A stretch of DNA of 7,700 nt, taken from Actinomycetota bacterium (GTDB lineage Bacteria > Actinomycetota > CADDZG01 > WHSQ01). A program made the position numbers and the translations under genes. The DNA lies in assembly GCA_019348445.1 (NCBI GenBank), contig JAHWJK010000052.1:1-7700 (forward strand). The letters run 5' to 3'. Shown here one piece after another: positions 5,914 through 7,700 of the stretch (position 1 is its first letter; every line of letters begins with the position of its first letter). Under the pieces are notes generated by a model, which saw nothing but the letters and a program-made list of their open reading frames with translations, did no database searches and had not been told where the DNA came from.

Positions 5914-5925
5914 GACACTAGTGTC
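5914..5925. promoter_or_regulatory. 12-bp perfect palindrome in the whiB leader
   Basis: GACACTAGTGTC is a perfect palindrome 46 bp before the whiB TTG and about 125 bp from the copC-like upstream ORF. Its two half sites are in the size range of a dimeric regulator's operator. The TAGTGT inside it also resembles a -10 box, which would make it well placed to control whiB. No regulator can be assigned. The rest of this 203-bp intergenic stretch (5769-5971) holds the copC leader and no other recognisable element. Confidence 0.35.
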
Positions 5926-5957
5926 TCAACGGTACTGGGAGGCCAAACCTAGACAGC

Positions 5958-5965
5958 GAGGAGGT
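5958..5965 (+). promoter_or_regulatory. Ribosome binding site deciding the whiB start
   Basis: GAGGAGGT, a near-perfect Shine-Dalgarno, lies 6-7 nt before TTG 5972. It favours TTG 5972 over the in-frame GTG at 5861 or ATG at 5888, which would add 37 or 28 residues not typical of WhiB proteins. Confidence 0.75.
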
Positions 5966-5971
5966 CGAATC

Positions 5972-6223
5972 TTGTCGGCGTTGCTCGATCAGGACTGGCG
6001 TGCACAAGCTCTCTGCGCCAAGTTCGACCCCAATCTGTTCTTCGCCCCCGGTGCAGTGGAGCACAAGGAAGCGAAACGCGTGTGCCGGGAGTGCCCCGTC
6101 CGCATGGAGTGCCTCACGTACGCGATGAACACGCCTGTCGACCACGGCATCTGGGGTGGGATGACCGAGCGTGAGCGGCGGCGTCATCGCCGTCAGCGGA
6201 CGCAGCTGCTCCTAGGCGCGTAA
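5972..6223 (+). CDS. WhiB-family iron-sulfur transcriptional regulator
   Basis: This is an 83-residue protein when started at TTG 5972, which fits the usual WhiB size. Four cysteines, Cys15, Cys38, Cys41 and Cys47, form the C-x22-C-x2-C-x5-C pattern that holds a [4Fe-4S] cluster. They are followed by the GIWGG turn (59-63) and a basic C-terminal tail (ERERRRHRRQR, 66-76) used in DNA contact. DWRAQALC and DPNLFF are also family-typical. WhiB proteins bind the primary sigma factor and sense redox or nitric oxide; the subclass (WhiA-E or Wbl number) cannot be assigned from this sequence alone. The gene reads away from the copC-like gene and converges with the 291-aa gene, overlapping its 3' end by 12 bp. 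The leader carries a palindrome that may be regulatory. Confidence 0.93.
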   Translation: MSALLDQDWRAQALCAKFDPNLFFAPGAVEHKEAKRVCRECPVRMECLTYAMNTPVDHGIWGGMTERERRRHRRQRTQLLLGA

Positions 6224-7087
6224 CGCAAGCTCCAAGATCACGCACTCGTCACGCCATCTCTGCGCGGTGTCTTCGGGTGCGCCGGGGATGTTCAGCCGCT
6301 TCTCCGCGATCCTGTCGGCGATCTCGGTCCAGTCGGGATCTTCTCCGCGGATGACTCTGACCTGAGCGGGAAGTTCCGCTACCGACGCGTTCCTGCCCTT
6401 CCAGCGAAGGATCACGTCGCACTCCTTCATCTTCTCGGCCCCCGGTAACACCTGCTGGCGTTCGCCCGACAAGACGTAGATGCGATCGGCTTTCTGGTCG
6501 TAGAGGTACCAGACCGGCATCGTGTGCTGACGGCCGTCGACCGACCACCGGAGCCACATGATCGTCGACTTCTTGAGCGATTCGGATATCGCGGACGACG
6601 TTGCGGCTCCGGCCTGGATCTGCTGGTGCTCGCCCCATGGGACTTCGTCGTCGACGGTGAAGACGACGTCGGACCACGACTTGTCGGTCGCGGTCAGCAC
6701 GTACCACGACGACTGCCGGAAGAACTCGTCGATCGCTTCGGCCGGCGTGGCGTAGTCGCCGTACTTCGCGAGCTGAACCTCGCCGTCGGGACGCTCGGCG
6801 AATATGAACACCCAGTTGCGATCGCCGGGAGAGAGGTAGGCCTCGGCCCAGTGGACGGTCGGCTCTGCGACTTCGAGGTGAAGGGCGATCGACCGACCCG
6901 GTATCTCCGCGGCGAACGGCGTCCAGTAGACCTGCACGATCCGCTTCACGTCACGTTCGACGGTGACGCGAAGAACGGCCTTCGCTCCGGCAGCCTCTCC
7001 TTCTTTGAGACCCTGTCGCCCGACGTGGCGCGCGACCTCGTCCGCGATCGTCGCGAGCGCATTGCGCGTGGTGTCTACGACCGCCAT
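6212..7087 (-). CDS. Unknown protein with possible PNPOx-like FMN-binding C-terminal domain
   Basis: This 291-residue soluble protein is cotranscribed with sdhC. Residues 1-165 are unassigned; they contain a helix (NALATIADEVARHV), strands (VLRVTVERDVKRIVQVYWTP, SIALHLEVAEPTVHWAEAYL), and a helix-strand unit around 116-145. Residues about 175-291 (MWLRWSVDGRQHTMPVWYL, DRIYVLSGERQQ, CDVILRWKGRNASVAELP, QVRVIRG) have the strand order and feel of a split-barrel pyridoxamine-phosphate-oxidase-like flavin or F420-binding fold, but no diagnostic cofactor motif is certain. The ATG at 7087 overlaps the sdhC TGA (TGATG), implying translational coupling. A longer in-frame extension to 7633 runs across sdhC in another frame and is rejected. 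The 3' end overlaps whiB by 12 bp. Confidence 0.75.
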   Translation of the reverse strand: MAVVDTTRNALATIADEVARHVGRQGLKEGEAAGAKAVLRVTVERDVKRIVQVYWTPFAAEIPGRSIALHLEVAEPTVHWAEAYLSPGDRNWVFIFAERPDGEVQLAKYGDYATPAEAIDEFFRQSSWYVLTATDKSWSDVVFTVDDEVPWGEHQQIQAGAATSSAISESLKKSTIMWLRWSVDGRQHTMPVWYLYDQKADRIYVLSGERQQVLPGAEKMKECDVILRWKGRNASVAELPAQVRVIRGEDPDWTEIADRIAEKRLNIPGAPEDTAQRWRDECVILELALRA

Positions 7088-7569
7088 CAGGAGAACGGGG
7101 AGTGCTCGTAGGCGCTGCGCAGCATGAAGAACGCAGCGGGGGCGAAGCCCCCGACGAACAGTACGAGTTGGCCGTACGCGAATGCTTTCTGGCGCAGCGC
7201 GAGGTTCGGCCAGAAATCGAACAGGATCACGCGGACGCCGTTGAGCGCGTGATACAGAACCGCAGCGACGAGCGCGACCTCGATCGGTTTGAACCACCAC
7301 TGCTTGTAGAGGCTGATGGTCTCGTTGTAGAGCTCGGGGCCGAACCCGACCGCGTACGTGTCGACGATGTGGCCGACGAGGAACGCGAACACGAGGATGC
7401 CGGTGACCCGGTGGAACGCCCACGACCACTGGCCGATCCCGCCGCGGTACAGCTTTCCTTCCTTGGCGCGCCCGATGCGAAGGAGACCGAGGAGGATCCA
7501 GAACACGAAGATGCCCGACCCGATGGTCAGGACGATGACGAATGCTTCGATGGCGCGAGCGGCGAGCAT
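7087..7569 (-). CDS. sdhC: Succinate dehydrogenase cytochrome b subunit (SdhC)
   Basis: This is a 160-residue membrane protein of the SdhC type (PF01127), resembling the mycobacterial subunit. It has an N-terminal helix at about 8-30, then YRGGIGQWSWAFHRVTG (41-57), where His53-Arg54-x-Thr-Gly is the conserved quinone-site region. FLVGHIVDTY (63-72) contains His67. LYHALNGVRVILFDF (105-119) contains His107, the expected heme b ligand. The last helix is at about 132-150. The subunit anchors succinate dehydrogenase in the membrane and passes electrons to quinone. The start at ATG 7569 has no Shine-Dalgarno; TAGGAT 8 nt upstream suggests a leaderless transcript. sdhC is normally followed by sdhD, sdhA and sdhB; here the next gene encodes the 291-aa protein instead. 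Confidence 0.93.
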   Translation of the reverse strand: MLAARAIEAFVIVLTIGSGIFVFWILLGLLRIGRAKEGKLYRGGIGQWSWAFHRVTGILVFAFLVGHIVDTYAVGFGPELYNETISLYKQWWFKPIEVALVAAVLYHALNGVRVILFDFWPNLALRQKAFAYGQLVLFVGGFAPAAFFMLRSAYEHSPFS

Positions 7570-7577
7570 CGCGGCGA

Positions 7578-7583
7578 ATCCTA
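7578..7583 (-). promoter_or_regulatory. Putative -10 element of sdhC
   Basis: TAGGAT on the minus strand (7583-7578) is 8 nt before the sdhC ATG at 7569. This is the spacing of a leaderless actinobacterial promoter, consistent with the missing Shine-Dalgarno. The expected -35 region falls within or next to the left arm of the inverted repeat, and no good -35 match is seen. Confidence 0.35.
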
Positions 7584-7588
7584 CCCGT

Positions 7589-7639
7589 CGCCGAGTGGTG
7601 AAATGAGCTGAAATAACGCGGCTGATTCACCACTCGGCG
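7589..7639. repeat. 14-bp perfect inverted repeat upstream of sdhC
   Basis: CGCCGAGTGGTGAA (7589-7602) and TTCACCACTCGGCG (7626-7639) are exact reverse complements separated by 23 bp. The repeat begins 3 bp after the stop of the upstream minus-strand gene and ends 19 bp before the sdhC start. As RNA it would form a 14-bp stem with a 23-nt loop. There is no T-run after it, so a classical intrinsic terminator is not supported; a stemloop terminator without a U-tract, an operator or an mRNA processing site are all possible. Confidence 0.85.
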
Positions 7640-7641
7640 GG

Positions 7642-7700
7642 TTAGGCGGTGTCGAAGAGTTGCTCGCTGATCGCAACGAGTCCGGGGAAATCGACGGCCT
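7642..7700 (-). CDS. C-terminal end of an unidentified gene (5' end outside window)
   Basis: On the minus strand the frame is open from the window edge to TAA at 7644-7642, encoding AVDFPGLVAISEQLFDTA. The composition is that of a real protein C-terminus and the stop lies directly before the inverted repeat. The fragment is too short to identify. It is upstream of sdhC on the same strand and 72 bp from its start. Confidence 0.45.
   Translation of the reverse strand, partial: AVDFPGLVAISEQLFDTA

Noticed and set aside
5861..5971. N-terminal extension of WhiB from GTG 5861
   Set aside because: A strong Shine-Dalgarno precedes TTG 5972 and gives the normal family length. The GGAGGTGG at 5869-5876 is 11 nt from ATG 5888, a poorer arrangement, although a longer form cannot be fully excluded.
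6212..7633. A 473-codon version of the 291-aa gene extending to 7633
   Set aside because: The extra 182 codons overlap sdhC in a different frame and read as Arg-rich, non-homologous sequence. ATG 7087 with the TGATG overlap is the better start.
7589..7639. Intrinsic terminator of the gene upstream of sdhC
   Set aside because: The stem is excellent but the loop is long and no T-run follows on the minus strand, so it is reported as an inverted repeat only.

Overview
The window is a gene-dense, high-GC stretch that most likely comes from an actinobacterium (Actinomycetota). The evidence is a canonical WhiB protein (a family essentially confined to that phylum and its phages), a succinate dehydrogenase cytochrome b subunit of the mycobacterial type, very short intergenic spaces, and several start codons that sit directly downstream of -10-like hexamers, as in leaderless actinobacterial transcripts. 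I cannot assign a genus.

Layout, left to right. (1) The 3' end of an unrecognised gene is followed after 2 nt by a predicted lipoprotein gene, both on the plus strand. (2) tRNA-Pro(CGG) lies on the minus strand, directly downstream of a minus-strand membrane-anchored YkuE-like metallophosphoesterase. (3) Divergent from the phosphoesterase, with only 22 bp between start codons, is a two-gene plus-strand operon: a membrane-bound sensor/HAMP/PP2C (RsbU/SpoIIE-type) phosphatase and a STAS anti-sigma-factor antagonist whose start overlaps the phosphatase stop codon. Together they look like the input half of a partner-switching pathway; the anti-sigma kinase and sigma factor are not in the window. 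(4) A 38-codon minus-strand ORF for a single-pass membrane peptide fits exactly between the STAS gene and the next gene. (5) A CopD-family membrane protein (plus) and a CopC-like secreted protein (minus) converge and overlap by 23 bp. The CopC-like protein has lost the usual copper-ligand positions but carries a long His/Asp/Gly/Asn-rich tail and a C-terminal membrane anchor. It appears to be preceded by a 7-codon upstream ORF that is translationally coupled to it. (6) A WhiB-type Fe-S regulator reads away from copC; a strong Shine-Dalgarno supports a TTG start, and a 12-bp perfect palindrome lies in its leader. (7) A minus-strand operon contains sdhC and, with overlapping stop/start codons, a 291-aa protein with a possible PNPOx-like C-terminal half. 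No sdhD, sdhA or sdhB follows sdhC. A 14-bp perfect inverted repeat lies just upstream of sdhC, and the last bases hold the C-terminal end of another minus-strand gene.

The themes are envelope stress and redox/copper: a stress-type partner switch, copper-handling proteins, an Fe-S regulator, and a respiratory heme subunit coupled to a possible flavoprotein. The individual families are known. The items most worth checking are the degenerate, His-rich CopC with its upstream ORF, the 38-aa membrane peptide, the sdhC plus 291-aa pairing with its inverted repeat, and the compact divergent promoters. No CRISPR array, insertion sequence, prophage or obvious defence system is visible.
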